This document shows positions 53,774 through 62,654 of a stretch of 64,000 nt of DNA, piece by piece. The stretch is taken from the NCBI GenBank assembly GCA_963650165.1, contig CAVJKX010000002.1, positions 62,001-126,000 of the forward strand, written 5' to 3'. The stretch comes from F23-B02 sp963650165 (GTDB lineage Bacteria; Bacillota; Clostridia; Oscillospirales; Oscillospiraceae). Made by a program: the position numbers and the translations under genes. Positions within the stretch are counted from its first letter, which is position 1. Each line of letters begins with the position of its first letter. The notes under the pieces are model-generated. The model had not been told where the DNA came from, did no database searches, and saw only the letters and a program-made list of their open reading frames with translations.

Positions 53774-54430
53774 TTATTCTTCGTCCTCGGTCGCTTCATT
53801 TATAAATACCGCAAGCAGCATCGTAAAGACCATTGCCTGGATGAAGCAGAACAGAAGACTCAGTATGTGCATGACTATAGGCAGGCCCACAGGGAACAGG
53901 CCGAACAGCGTTTCCGCCGCCAGCTCTTCGCCGTAGATATTGCCGTACAGTCGCAATGCCATGGATAGCGGGCGCGTAAACTGCTCCAGAATGAGGATCG
54001 GGAACAGGAACGCAAAGGGCTTGAAAAACGTGCCCAGATATTTGCCGAGACCGTGCTTTTTTATGCCCGAGGACTGGATCGCCACGAAGGAGATCGTTGA
54101 CAGCGCCGCCGTTACCGTCAGCACCGAGGTAGGCACCGTGAACAGCTCGCCCGAACCGGGGATAAGTCCCGAATAGTTGCAGACGATGATTAGGATGAAG
54201 AACGATGCGAGCATCGGGAAATAGTGACGCGCCTTCTTCTCCCCCAGGACCCCGGCGAAGAAGCCCAGAAGTCCGGACACCGCCATCTCCGCCACGTTTT
54301 GCAGCGGGCCCGGCACGTCCTTCATCTTCCGCGTCGCTATAAAGCTTACAAGCAGTATCAGCGCCATGATCACCCACATTGAATATATGGTCTTTGTGGG
54401 CATCAAAAAGTTTTCAAAAAATTCTTTCAA
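53774..54430 (-). CDS. atpB: Fo ATP synthase subunit a
   Basis: 218 residues, short form with about five membrane helices. The essential Arg is in RPLSMALRLYGNIYGEE, followed by the C-terminal helix HILSLLFCFIQAMVFTMLLAVFI. Forms the ion half-channels with the c ring. Start overlaps the AtpI-like stop by 4 bp; 38 bp to atpE. Confidence 0.95.
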   Translation of the reverse strand: MKEFFENFLMPTKTIYSMWVIMALILLVSFIATRKMKDVPGPLQNVAEMAVSGLLGFFAGVLGEKKARHYFPMLASFFILIIVCNYSGLIPGSGELFTVPTSVLTVTAALSTISFVAIQSSGIKKHGLGKYLGTFFKPFAFLFPILILEQFTRPLSMALRLYGNIYGEELAAETLFGLFPVGLPIVMHILSLLFCFIQAMVFTMLLAVFINEATEDEE

Positions 54431-54753
54431 TTTTTTTCACCTCCGTCCGCCGTTTCTTTGCTTTGCGGCTGAGTTTTCCTGACCATATGCCTCAAAAACA
54501 GCATTCCGCCCAGCGACAGTCCGACAGCGGCGGCAATGAGCGTTGCCGTCATCGGAAGCTTATACGCCCGGCAGACAAAGAAACATACCGCCAGCGCCGC
54601 GGCATCAAGCAGCAGGCGCAGCAGATTGACTCCCATAACGGCAGCCATGTTCGATGCATTCAAATTGGCTTTGCTTATTCGCATGTTGAAATACGCAACG
54701 CCCGTTCCGAGCAGCGCACCGCCCAGCACAGACAAAACATCTGCCAGGTTCAT
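54427..54753 (-). CDS. AtpI-like ATP synthase accessory membrane protein
   Basis: 108 residues from MNLADVLSV (GAGAGGAAAAGC upstream); a longer frame begins 48 bp earlier without a good site. Three to four hydrophobic helices, with LLRLLLDAAALAVCFFVC in the middle. Position as first gene before atpB and size match AtpI, which helps assemble the c ring in other bacteria, but the sequence is poorly conserved, so the call rests mainly on context. Confidence 0.7.
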   Translation of the reverse strand: MNLADVLSVLGGALLGTGVAYFNMRISKANLNASNMAAVMGVNLLRLLLDAAALAVCFFVCRAYKLPMTATLIAAAVGLSLGGMLFLRHMVRKTQPQSKETADGGEKN

Positions 54754-54789
54754 AAGCTTTTCCTCTCGTTGGTGACTATTGGCCAAGGT

Positions 54790-54817
54790 ATTATAGAACA
54801 TTATTATTTAACACCAA
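54790..54817 (-). promoter_or_regulatory. Promoter of the ATP synthase operon
   Basis: Minus-strand TTGGTG (54812-54817), 16-bp spacer, TATAAT (54790-54795). Confidence 0.65.
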
Positions 54818-55019
54818 ATTAATGCGAAATGCAACGGAATTTTTCGTTTTTTTTAACAATTTTGACGAATTGCACAATTTTTGTGCTTAAAACAATTCAT
54901 CATTCTGCATAGTTATTTTGCTGACATTCTTTCTTTTTTGCTGCGCGATATTGTCGAAACACTTGCCCGATTTTTGTATGTATGCTATGATTATAGCAGT
55001 ATGTCAAGGAGGACTGTTT

Positions 55020-55475
55020 ATGGAAACTCTGATAATCATAGGGATCGTGCTGGCAGCCGCTGCAACAGTTTTTATCTGTGCAAGGGTATTGCCGAGGAAA
55101 TATGACGGAAAAACGGGCAGCAGGTTCCTTCAGTTTCTGCACGACTATTTTAATTTCAAGACTTTCTATGTTGAGGTGCTGACGAAATTCATCTTCGTGC
55201 TTTTGACCTGCGTCTGCGTGTTCGTCGGCTTTCTGCTCATGTTCGGCGAGTTTGAATACTACGGCTATTTCGGCATGAGATTCACGCAGAGTACATTCCT
55301 GTACGGGCTCGGGCTCATGCTGCTCGGACCGCTGGCTCTGCGCGTGACGTATGAGTTTGTCATGATGGCTATACTGCTGGTGCAGAACGTCATAAGCATA
55401 AACCGCAAGCTCAAGGCGCCGGAGTGCAGTCCCTCCCCTGCCGGGGATCATGAGGATCATAATGAAATGCCCTGA
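55020..55475 (+). CDS. Hypothetical membrane protein
   Basis: 151 residues from METLIIIG (AAGGAGG 8 bp upstream). Helix 1 about 4-22, a basic stretch (RVLPRKYDGKTGSRFLQF), then three further helices (VLTKFIFVLLTCVCVFVGFLL; LYGLGLMLLGPLALRV; VMMAILLVQNVI) and an acidic/His tail. It looks like the DUF4282-type small membrane proteins (hydrophobic, EFV near the C-terminus), but I am not certain. Monocistronic with a strong terminator. Confidence 0.7.
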   Translation: METLIIIGIVLAAAATVFICARVLPRKYDGKTGSRFLQFLHDYFNFKTFYVEVLTKFIFVLLTCVCVFVGFLLMFGEFEYYGYFGMRFTQSTFLYGLGLMLLGPLALRVTYEFVMMAILLVQNVISINRKLKAPECSPSPAGDHEDHNEMP

Positions 55476-55495
55476 CCGGAGTCAGGGCGTTTTTT
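55469..55495. terminator. Terminator after the 55020 gene, shared with the AEC-transporter end
   Basis: GCCCTGAC-CGGA-GTCAGGGC followed by GTTTTTT on the plus strand. It ends at the stop codon of the convergent gene. Confidence 0.8.
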
Positions 55496-56421
55496 CATAT
55501 ATTCAGACCGAGGAGCGATATCAGCACCGGGATGGTGAACATGGAGAGCACCGTGCCGAGGAATATCGCCTCGGAGGCCTCCACGCCGTCGCGCCCATAG
55601 TCCATGCCGAGGATGGCGCACACCACCGCCGAGGGGCAGGCTGCGATGATAACGATGGAGCCGAGCATCACGATATCGCTTACGAAAAATTGCAGTACGA
55701 ACCACACTGCAACAGGCGCCGCGATAAGGCGCATGAAGTTAAGCCCGTAAAGTCTGGGATGAATAAAGGCATCCCTTATCGAGACATTGCCCAGAGACAG
55801 GCCGATGCACATCATGGAAAGCGGCACGCAGGCATCGGCCAGCATACCGGCGGCATCCTCGACTATGGCCGGCATCGGTATCTCAAAGAAAAATATTACC
55901 GTAGCGATGACGGTTGCGATCACGGGCGTATTCAGCATGCTTCTGATGTTTATCTTCTCCCCGCTGCCGCTGCCGCTCTGAAGGAAGATAACGCCGACCG
56001 TGTACAGAAAGATATTGAACGGTATGTTGCCGAGGGAGGCGAAAAACACCGCGTTCTCGCCGTAAACGGCAGATATGATGGGGACGCCCATGAAGCCGAG
56101 GTTTGAAAAGGACGCAACCATGCGGTACATGCCCTTGTCGCCGTCCTTTATGCGCATGGCGGCCGGAGCTATGTAGCCTACGGCGAGGCAGACTATCTGC
56201 GCGATGCTCAGCATAGCTATGCCGAAGAGCATGTCTCCACTCGTCATGTCAAGCTCCTTGTTGATGACCGACGAGAGTATCATGCCCGCCAGAAACACGT
56301 TCATGACCATTTTGCTCAGGCCCTTGTTGAATTCCGGGCCGACGAGCTTGATTTTTGCGCACATGTACCCAAGCGCCAGGATGATGACAAGCAGCGCCAT
56401 TTTTTCGAATATTACAAGCAT
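55495..56421 (-). CDS. AEC (auxin efflux carrier)-family transporter
   Basis: 308 residues, about ten hydrophobic helices arranged as two halves. Family features include an N-terminal LVIILALGYMCAKI, FNKGLSKMVMNVFLAGMI and, in the second half, DACVPLSMMCIGLSLG. AEC carriers in bacteria export or import small organic acids (malate, lactate type). It starts 18 bp after mgtE and is the last gene of a probable ahcY-mgtE-AEC operon. The substrate is not inferable from context. Confidence 0.88.
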   Translation of the reverse strand: MLVIFEKMALLVIILALGYMCAKIKLVGPEFNKGLSKMVMNVFLAGMILSSVINKELDMTSGDMLFGIAMLSIAQIVCLAVGYIAPAAMRIKDGDKGMYRMVASFSNLGFMGVPIISAVYGENAVFFASLGNIPFNIFLYTVGVIFLQSGSGSGEKINIRSMLNTPVIATVIATVIFFFEIPMPAIVEDAAGMLADACVPLSMMCIGLSLGNVSIRDAFIHPRLYGLNFMRLIAAPVAVWFVLQFFVSDIVMLGSIVIIAACPSAVVCAILGMDYGRDGVEASEAIFLGTVLSMFTIPVLISLLGLNI

Positions 56422-56439
56422 ATATTGTGTCCTTACCGA

Positions 56440-57840
56440 TCAGAAGCTTATCATGAGCTTTGCGATCTCAAAATAAATGAGCAGCGATACCGCGTCGGTT
56501 ATCGTTGATATAAGCGGATTTGCCATGACCGCCGGGTCCACGCCGAGCTTTTCCGCCGCAATGGGGAGAACGCTGCCGACGACCTTGGCGAACATGACGA
56601 TGAACACTATGGATAAGCTGACCACCGCGGCGACGGTGAGCGTAACGCCGGCGTTGCCGAGAAGCAGCCTGTCCACGAGCAGCATTTTGACGAAATTGAC
56701 GGCCGCAAGCGTCATTCCGCAGAGGACGGCAACACGGAATTCCTTCCATATGACCCTGCCTATATCCTCGGGCTCGGTATCGCCGAGCGAGATGCTTCGT
56801 ATAACGGCCGTCGAGGCCTGAGCGCCGGAGTTGCCGCCGGTGCCCATGAGCATTGGGATGAAGCCGATTAGCACGGCCTGCACGGCAAGCGCGTCCTCAA
56901 AGGAGTTGATTATCATGCTCGTGAAGGTGGCGGAGAGCATGAGGAACATAAGCCACGGGAAACGGCGCTTCCACATATCAATGGCGCTCGTTCTCGAATA
57001 CGGCTTATCCGAAGGCGTCATTGCGGCCATGATCTCGAAGTCCTCGGTGGCCTCGGCTTCCATAACGTCGATGACGTCGTCAACGGTGACGATGCCGACG
57101 AGGCGGCCTTCCTTATCCACGACGGGCAGCGCCATGAGGTCGTAGTCGGAGATCTTCTCGGCTGCCTCCTCCTGGTCGTCGTGCGTCATGCAGAATACGA
57201 TATTCGTATCCATGATGTCCTCGATGACCGTTTCGTCGTCGGAAAGCAGAAGATCCTTTACCGACAGCACGCCCTCGAGCTTACGGTCGGCGGAGGTGAC
57301 AAAGCAGGTATAGATGGTTTCCTTATCCTCGCCTATCCTGCGTATGCGCGCAATCGACTCGCGCACGTTCATGTATTTTTTCAGATCCACGAACTCCGCG
57401 GTCATGATGCTGCCCGCCGAGTTTTCGGGGTAGTTGAGATACTGGTTTATGAGCCGCCGCGTTTCCGGCGTTGCCGTTCGCATGACGCGCTTTACGACGT
57501 TTGCCGGAAGCTCCTCCATCATGTCGACCGCATCGTCAACGTACAGCTCTTCAATGATCGCCGACAGCTCCGAGTCGGTGATGGAGTTTATTATCTGCTC
57601 CTGCTCGGGCGAATCGAAGTTTGCGAAAACGTCCGCCGCCATCTGCTTGGACAGAAGCCTGAACACCATCGGCATTCGGTTGTCGCCGATCTCGGACAAA
57701 AACTCCGCCACGTCGAACTCGTTCATGTCCTCAAGGCGGAGCTGGAGCTCCTTCATTCTGCGCTCATCGAGAAGCTGCATGAGCTCATCGGCCTGCTTAT
57801 CACGCATGGTCTCAAAATCCATATTCTCCATGTTTTCCAT
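56440..57840 (-). CDS. mgtE: Magnesium transporter MgtE
   Basis: 466 residues. N domain of helical repeats (about 20-135), a CBS pair (about 140-260, SAGSIMTAEFV, then VVDKEGRLVGIVTVDDVIDVME), a plug helix, and five C-terminal membrane helices with PMLMGTGGNSGAQAST and MANPLISTITDAVSLLIYF, whose Asp corresponds to the pore-selectivity residue. The CBS/N domains act as the intracellular Mg2+ gate. AAGGAGA precedes the ATG. No Mg2+ riboswitch is seen; only 43 bp separate it from ahcY, so it is probably cotranscribed. Confidence 0.95.
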   Translation of the reverse strand: MENMENMDFETMRDKQADELMQLLDERRMKELQLRLEDMNEFDVAEFLSEIGDNRMPMVFRLLSKQMAADVFANFDSPEQEQIINSITDSELSAIIEELYVDDAVDMMEELPANVVKRVMRTATPETRRLINQYLNYPENSAGSIMTAEFVDLKKYMNVRESIARIRRIGEDKETIYTCFVTSADRKLEGVLSVKDLLLSDDETVIEDIMDTNIVFCMTHDDQEEAAEKISDYDLMALPVVDKEGRLVGIVTVDDVIDVMEAEATEDFEIMAAMTPSDKPYSRTSAIDMWKRRFPWLMFLMLSATFTSMIINSFEDALAVQAVLIGFIPMLMGTGGNSGAQASTAVIRSISLGDTEPEDIGRVIWKEFRVAVLCGMTLAAVNFVKMLLVDRLLLGNAGVTLTVAAVVSLSIVFIVMFAKVVGSVLPIAAEKLGVDPAVMANPLISTITDAVSLLIYFEIAKLMISF

Positions 57841-57883
57841 ATCAGGAGTCTCCTTTCTTTCAGTTTATTTTTTGATGGGAAAA

Positions 57884-59119
57884 TTATTTTCCGAGATACT
57901 CGGCCTGCTCGCGGCTGAGCCTGTCGATGCCGACACCCATTGCCTCGAGCTTGCGCTCGGCTACCTCGCGGTCTATCTCGCGCGGAACGGGGACGACGTC
58001 GGCTTTGAGTCTGCCGCGGTTATCCGCAAGATATTTTGCCGACAGCGCCTGGATGGCAAAGCTCATGTCCATTATCTCGGCCGGGTGACCGTCTGCCGCG
58101 GCAAGGTTTACGAGCCTGCCCTCGGCGATGGTGAAAAGCGTTCTGCCGTCGGGCATGACATAGCCCTGTATATTATGCCGCGCCTCGTATTTCTTAACGG
58201 CCATTTTCTCCAGCGCCTGCATATCGACCTCGACGTTGAAGTGCCCTGCGTTGCTGAGTATCGCGCCGTCCTTCATGAGTGGGAAGTGCTCGGCGGTTAT
58301 GATATCCCTGCCGCCGGTGACGGTGCAGAAGATATCGCCGATCTTTGCGGCCTCGGCCATGGGCATGACCTCGTAGCCGTCCATGACGGCCTCGAGCGCG
58401 CGGATGGGATCAGTCTCCGTTACGATGACCTTTGCGCCCAGGCCCTTTGCCCTGAGCGATACGCCTTTGCCGCACCAGCCGTAGCCGGATATGACGACGT
58501 ACTTGCCGGCAACGATGAGGTTTGTCGTGCGGCAGATACCGTCCCACACGCTCTGGCCGGTACCGTAGCGGTTATCGAACATATGCTTGCAGTCTGCGTC
58601 GTTTACCATGACCATCGGGAAGCGCAGAGCGCCCGAGGCGGACATTATGCGCAGACGGTTTATGCCTGTCGTGGTCTCCTCGCAGCCGCCGATAACGCCG
58701 GGGATGAGGTCTGAAAACTCCTCGTGCATGAGATGCACAAGGTCGCCGCCGTCGTCGATGATGATATTCGGGCCGACCTTCAGCACCTCGCGCAGGCAGT
58801 CGTTATACTGCCGCTCCGTGCAGCCGTATTCGGCAAAGACGTTCATGCCTCCGGCGGCAAGCGCCGCGGCGACATCGTCCTGCGTGGAAAGGGGGTTTGA
58901 GCCAGTGACGTACATTTCCGCTCCGCCGAGCTCCATCACGCGGCAGAGATACGCCGTCTTCGCCTCAAGGTGCACCGAAAGCGCGACCTTCAGCCCCGCA
59001 AAGGGCTTTTCCCCGGCAAAGCGGCGGCCTATGCCCCGCAGAACGGGCATATTCCGTTCGACCCAGTTTATCTTCATCTCGCCGGACGGCGCAAGACTTA
59101 TATCTTTTATTATACTCAT
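57884..59119 (-). CDS. ahcY: S-adenosylhomocysteine hydrolase
   Basis: 411 residues, short bacterial/archaeal form. It splits SAH to adenosine and homocysteine, relieving methyltransferase inhibition. NAD-binding GYGWCGKG (212-219), substrate segment GCEETTTG (145-152), catalytic Lys in VNDADCKHMFDN, RYGTGQS, and SNAGHFNVE are all present. AAAGGAGG lies 10 bp before the ATG; promoter TTGCAG-17-TAAAAT at 59153-59181. First gene of a probable ahcY-mgtE-AEC operon. No SAH riboswitch is evident in the 147-bp upstream gap. Confidence 0.95.
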   Translation of the reverse strand: MSIIKDISLAPSGEMKINWVERNMPVLRGIGRRFAGEKPFAGLKVALSVHLEAKTAYLCRVMELGGAEMYVTGSNPLSTQDDVAAALAAGGMNVFAEYGCTERQYNDCLREVLKVGPNIIIDDGGDLVHLMHEEFSDLIPGVIGGCEETTTGINRLRIMSASGALRFPMVMVNDADCKHMFDNRYGTGQSVWDGICRTTNLIVAGKYVVISGYGWCGKGVSLRAKGLGAKVIVTETDPIRALEAVMDGYEVMPMAEAAKIGDIFCTVTGGRDIITAEHFPLMKDGAILSNAGHFNVEVDMQALEKMAVKKYEARHNIQGYVMPDGRTLFTIAEGRLVNLAAADGHPAEIMDMSFAIQALSAKYLADNRGRLKADVVPVPREIDREVAERKLEAMGVGIDRLSREQAEYLGK

Positions 59120-59152
59120 CAGCGTGCAGCCTCCTTTTATTCAAAACAATTT

Positions 59153-59181
59153 ATTTTAACACTTAATTTACTCCTCTGCAA
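59153..59181 (-). promoter_or_regulatory. Promoter of ahcY
   Basis: Minus-strand TTGCAG (59176-59181), 17-bp spacer, TAAAAT (59153-59158). Confidence 0.6.
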
Positions 59182-59184
59182 GTA

Positions 59185-59213
59185 TTGAAAGCAAACATGG
59201 CTCATGATATAAT
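59185..59213 (+). promoter_or_regulatory. Promoter of the ydjI-like operon
   Basis: TTGAAA (59185-59190), 17-bp spacer, TATAAT (59208-59213). Back-to-back with the ahcY promoter. Confidence 0.7.
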
Positions 59214-59266
59214 TTTCGTGATTACATGAATATATATAATAAATGTATATTGAAAGGATAATAAAT

Positions 59267-60511
59267 ATGGGTCTTATAAAAGCAGGCGTCGGAGCCGTCG
59301 GCGGAACTCTGGCCGATCAGTGGAAGGAATTTTTCTACTGCGACGCGATAGACAAGGACACGCTTGTCGTCAAGGGCGTAAAGCGCACAGGCTCGCGCTC
59401 GTCAAACACCAAGGGCAATGACAACATCATTTCCAACGGTTCGGGCATCGCCGTTGCCGACGGTCAGTGCATGATCATCGTCGAGCAGGGCAAGGTCGTC
59501 GAGGTCTGCGCAGAGCCGGGGCAGTTCACCTACGATACCTCGACGGAGCCGAGCATCTTCACCGGCCCTCTCGGCGAGAGCATCAAGGAGACCTTCAAGA
59601 CCATCGGCAGGCGCTTTGCCTACGGCGGCGACACCGGCAAGGATCAGCGCGTTTATTACTTCAACACCAAGGAGATCGTGGACAACAAGTTCGGCACGGC
59701 TACCCCCATTCCCTTCCGCGTTGTCGACAGCCGCATCGGCCTCGATCTCGACACCGGCATCAGGTGCAACGGTGTGTACTCGTACAAGATAACCAATCCC
59801 CTGCTGTTTTACGCCAATGTCTGCGGCAACGTCGAGCAGGATTACGAGCGCTCGGAGATAGACTCACAGCTCAAGACCGAGTTCGTGACCGCCCTGCAGC
59901 CTGCGTTTGCAGAGCTCTCGACCTTCGAGATGCGTCCCAATCAGATACCGGCGCACACGATGGAGCTGTGCGATCTGATGAACGAGACGCTCACACGCAA
60001 ATGGTCCGAGATGCGCGGCATAAGCGTCGTTTCCATAGCGATGAACCCCGTCAGCATTCCCGACGAGGACGCGGAGACCCTGAAGGAGCTCCAGCGCGCG
60101 GCGGCGCTTTCAAACCCGGCGCTTGCGGCAGGTACCATGGTCGGCGCTCAGTCCGACGCCATGCGCACGGCAGCAGGAAACACCGGCGGCGCAATGGCGG
60201 GCTTTATGGGCATGGGCATGGCGGCAAACGCGGGCGGCGTGAACGCGCAGGCGCTGTACGGCATGGCGGCTCAGCAGCAGACGGCCGCTCCTCAGCAGCC
60301 CGCCGCTCCTCAGCAGGCTGTGAATGCATGGACCTGCTCCTGCGGTGCCGTAAACAAGGGCAAATTCTGCTCCGAGTGCGGAAAGCCCAAGCCCGCGGGC
60401 ACTCCGAAATATAAGTGCGACAAGTGCGGCTGGGAGCCGGAGGATCCGGCGCATCCGCCCAGGTTCTGCCCCGAATGCGGCGATCCGTTCAACGATAACG
60501 ATCAGGTTTAA
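59267..60511 (+). CDS. SPFH-domain protein with C-terminal zinc ribbons (YdjI-like)
   Basis: 414 residues from MGLIKAG (AAAGGATAA upstream). The SPFH/virion-core-like domain (about 1-290) includes KEFFYCDAIDKDTLVVKG, DGQCMIIVEQGKVVE and GQFTYDTSTEPS. An Ala/Gly/Gln-rich linker (about 295-350) leads to two Cys knuckle pairs (CSCG/CSECGKPKP and CDKCGW/CPECGDP). B. subtilis YdjI has this architecture and works with YdjG and YdjH at stressed membranes. The following two genes match YdjG and YdjH, which strengthens the assignment. Confidence 0.85.
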   Translation: MGLIKAGVGAVGGTLADQWKEFFYCDAIDKDTLVVKGVKRTGSRSSNTKGNDNIISNGSGIAVADGQCMIIVEQGKVVEVCAEPGQFTYDTSTEPSIFTGPLGESIKETFKTIGRRFAYGGDTGKDQRVYYFNTKEIVDNKFGTATPIPFRVVDSRIGLDLDTGIRCNGVYSYKITNPLLFYANVCGNVEQDYERSEIDSQLKTEFVTALQPAFAELSTFEMRPNQIPAHTMELCDLMNETLTRKWSEMRGISVVSIAMNPVSIPDEDAETLKELQRAAALSNPALAAGTMVGAQSDAMRTAAGNTGGAMAGFMGMGMAANAGGVNAQALYGMAAQQQTAAPQQPAAPQQAVNAWTCSCGAVNKGKFCSECGKPKPAGTPKYKCDKCGWEPEDPAHPPRFCPECGDPFNDNDQV

Positions 60512-60516
60512 GCGCC

Positions 60517-61602
60517 ATGGAAACTGAAAGCTTACTTCAATACAAATGCCCCTGCTGCGGCGGATACATAGCCTATGACAGCCGCGCGAGCAAGATGAAG
60601 TGCCCCTATTGCGACACGGAATTCGAGCTTGAGACGCTCAAAAGCTACGACGAGGATCTGAAGAGCGACAAAAAGGACGACATGAGCTGGTCGGACGACG
60701 ACAACCGCGAGCGCTTTGACGATGACGGCGGCATGGGCGTTTACGTCTGCCAAAGCTGCGGCGGCGAGATAATCGCGGACGAGACGACCTCGGCAACGAG
60801 CTGTCCCTTCTGCGGAAATCCCGTCATCTTCAAATCCCGTCTCTCGGGTGAGCTCAAGCCGGACTATATAATCCCCTTCCGGCTCGATAAAAAGGCCGCC
60901 AAGGAGGCGCTCAAAAAGCACATGAGCGGCAAGAAGCTCCTGCCGAAGGTCTTTAAGAGCGAGAACCATATTGACGAGATAAAGGGCGTGTATGTTCCCT
61001 TCTGGCTGTTTGACACCGACGCCGACGCCGAGGTCAGATACCGCGCGACAAAGACGCGCTTCTGGTCTGACCGGGATTACGATTACACCGAAACGAGCCA
61101 TTTCAGCCTTCTGCGCAGCGGCAGCATGGGCTTTGACCACATCCCCGTTGACGGCTCGAAGAAAATGCCGGACGATCTCATGGAGTCGCTCGAGCCCTTT
61201 GATTTCAGCCAGGCCGTTGAGTTCAGCAGCGCCTACCTCTCCGGCTATCTTGCCGACAAGTACGACGTTTCGGCCGACGAGTGCAACGGCAGGGCCAATG
61301 AGCGCGTAAAGCGCAGCGCGGATATCGCCCTGCGCAGCACGGTGGTCGGCTACGACTCGGTCACTCCCGAGAATATCGCGGTGCAGTTTTCCGAGGGTCG
61401 GAAGCGCTACGCCCTCTACCCCGTGTGGCTTCTCAATACCACATGGAACGGCAATAAATACACCTTTGCCATGAACGGTCAGACCGGCAAATTCGTCGGC
61501 GATCTGCCGGTCGACAAGGGCGCCTACTGGAAATACTTCGGCGGGATATTTGCCGCGGCGTCGGTAATTGCGTATGCCGTCGAGCTTCTGCTGTTTCATT
61601 GA
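60517..61602 (+). CDS. TFIIB-type zinc-ribbon membrane protein (YdjG-like)
   Basis: 361 residues. N-terminal ribbon CPCCGGYIAYDSRASKMKCPYC (Cys pairs at about 10/13 and 29/32), an acidic linker, a second Cys set CQSCGGEI/CPFCGNPV (about 81-105), a long soluble domain with the repeated VYVPFWLFDTDADAE and LYPVWLLNTTW motifs, and one C-terminal membrane helix (about 340-358). Starts 5 bp after the SPFH gene. In B. subtilis YdjG with YdjH recruits PspA and YdjI to membranes. Confidence 0.85.
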   Translation: METESLLQYKCPCCGGYIAYDSRASKMKCPYCDTEFELETLKSYDEDLKSDKKDDMSWSDDDNRERFDDDGGMGVYVCQSCGGEIIADETTSATSCPFCGNPVIFKSRLSGELKPDYIIPFRLDKKAAKEALKKHMSGKKLLPKVFKSENHIDEIKGVYVPFWLFDTDADAEVRYRATKTRFWSDRDYDYTETSHFSLLRSGSMGFDHIPVDGSKKMPDDLMESLEPFDFSQAVEFSSAYLSGYLADKYDVSADECNGRANERVKRSADIALRSTVVGYDSVTPENIAVQFSEGRKRYALYPVWLLNTTWNGNKYTFAMNGQTGKFVGDLPVDKGAYWKYFGGIFAAASVIAYAVELLLFH

Positions 61603-61613
61603 GGAGGTGCGGC

Positions 61614-62486
61614 ATGAACAAAAAGCTTTTATCTCTTCTGCTCGCGCTTATACTCTGCCTTGCGCTCATCCCCGCCGTTCTGGCGGACAACTCCAAGAGC
61701 GTCGTTTACGATCAGGAGGGTCTGTTCGACGCCTCGGAGCTTGAGATGCTCAACACAAAGCTCGAGGAGCTGAGCAGGACATATAACATTGACGCCGCCA
61801 TCGTGACGACGGCCTCTCTCGACGGGAAGACCGCGCAGGAATACGCGGACGATTTCTACGACGAAAACGGCTTCGGCCGGGGCGACGATCTTGACGGCAT
61901 ACTGCTTTTGATAAGCGGCACGGAGCGTCAGTACGCGATAAGCACCTCCGGAAGCTGCATCTATGCCTTCACGGACGCTGACCTTGAGTACATATCCGAG
62001 AACTTTATCCCCGATCTTTCCGACGGTAACTGGTGCAGCGCCGGTCTGAGCTTCATAAACGACTGCGGCCCCTGCCTTGCCGCCGCGGAGGACGACGATT
62101 ACGTCTATGATCCCGACGATTTTGACAACGACTACGATGACGGGTACGTGCTTATAGGCTCAAGCAGCTATTTCAGCCTCCCCTGGCTGTTCATGGCGCT
62201 TTTTATCGGGCTGATAGCGGCATTTATCGGCATGAGGATCATGAAAAGCGGCATGAAGTCCGTTTCCATGCAGGCCTCGGCAGCCGATTATCTGCGTGCC
62301 GGCAGCTTTAAGCCCGGCAGGCAGCAGGATCTGTTCCTGTACCACACCGTCACCATGACGGCGCACCCGAAGGATAACGACAATGACGGCGGCCATCACG
62401 GCGGCTTCGGCTCCGGCGGCGGCTTCAGCAGCACGCATGTTTCAGGCGGCGGCGCCACCCACGGCGGCAGGAGCGGCTCGTTCTGA
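61614..62486 (+). CDS. TPM-domain secreted/membrane protein (YdjH-like)
   Basis: 290 residues from MNKKLL (GAGGAGGTG overlapping the previous stop). Signal peptide about 1-25, TPM (TLP18.3/Psb32/MOLO-1) domain about 30-155 with VVYDQEGLFDASELEMLN and GRGDDLDGILLLIS, an Asp/Tyr-rich linker, one membrane helix (about 185-208), and a Gly/His/Ser-rich tail (GGHHGGFGSGGGFSST). This is the YdjH layout. Last gene of the three-gene operon; terminator at 62506. No pspA (ydjF) homologue is adjacent. Confidence 0.85.
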   Translation: MNKKLLSLLLALILCLALIPAVLADNSKSVVYDQEGLFDASELEMLNTKLEELSRTYNIDAAIVTTASLDGKTAQEYADDFYDENGFGRGDDLDGILLLISGTERQYAISTSGSCIYAFTDADLEYISENFIPDLSDGNWCSAGLSFINDCGPCLAAAEDDDYVYDPDDFDNDYDDGYVLIGSSSYFSLPWLFMALFIGLIAAFIGMRIMKSGMKSVSMQASAADYLRAGSFKPGRQQDLFLYHTVTMTAHPKDNDNDGGHHGGFGSGGGFSSTHVSGGGATHGGRSGSF

Positions 62487-62505
62487 CGGCAAATTCCATC
62501 CTATG

Positions 62506-62533
62506 AACCGGAGCTGTCCAGACAGCTCCGGTT
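62506..62533 (+). terminator. Terminator of the ydjI-like operon
   Basis: AACCGGAGCTGT-CCAG-ACAGCTCCGGTT. Confidence 0.75.
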
Positions 62534-62654
62534 TCTATAAATAAATATGCAAATTTTTTAACATTTGCCCTGAGAATTGTAGAATATGCTACAGGTTTTT
62601 GCTTACCATGCGGCTATAATATAGGCAAAGGAAATTGGTAAAGGAGTATAAAAC

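Noticed and set aside
57841..57883. Mg2+ riboswitch before mgtE
   Set aside because: Only 43 bp separate ahcY and mgtE, too short for the known Mg2+ riboswitch classes.
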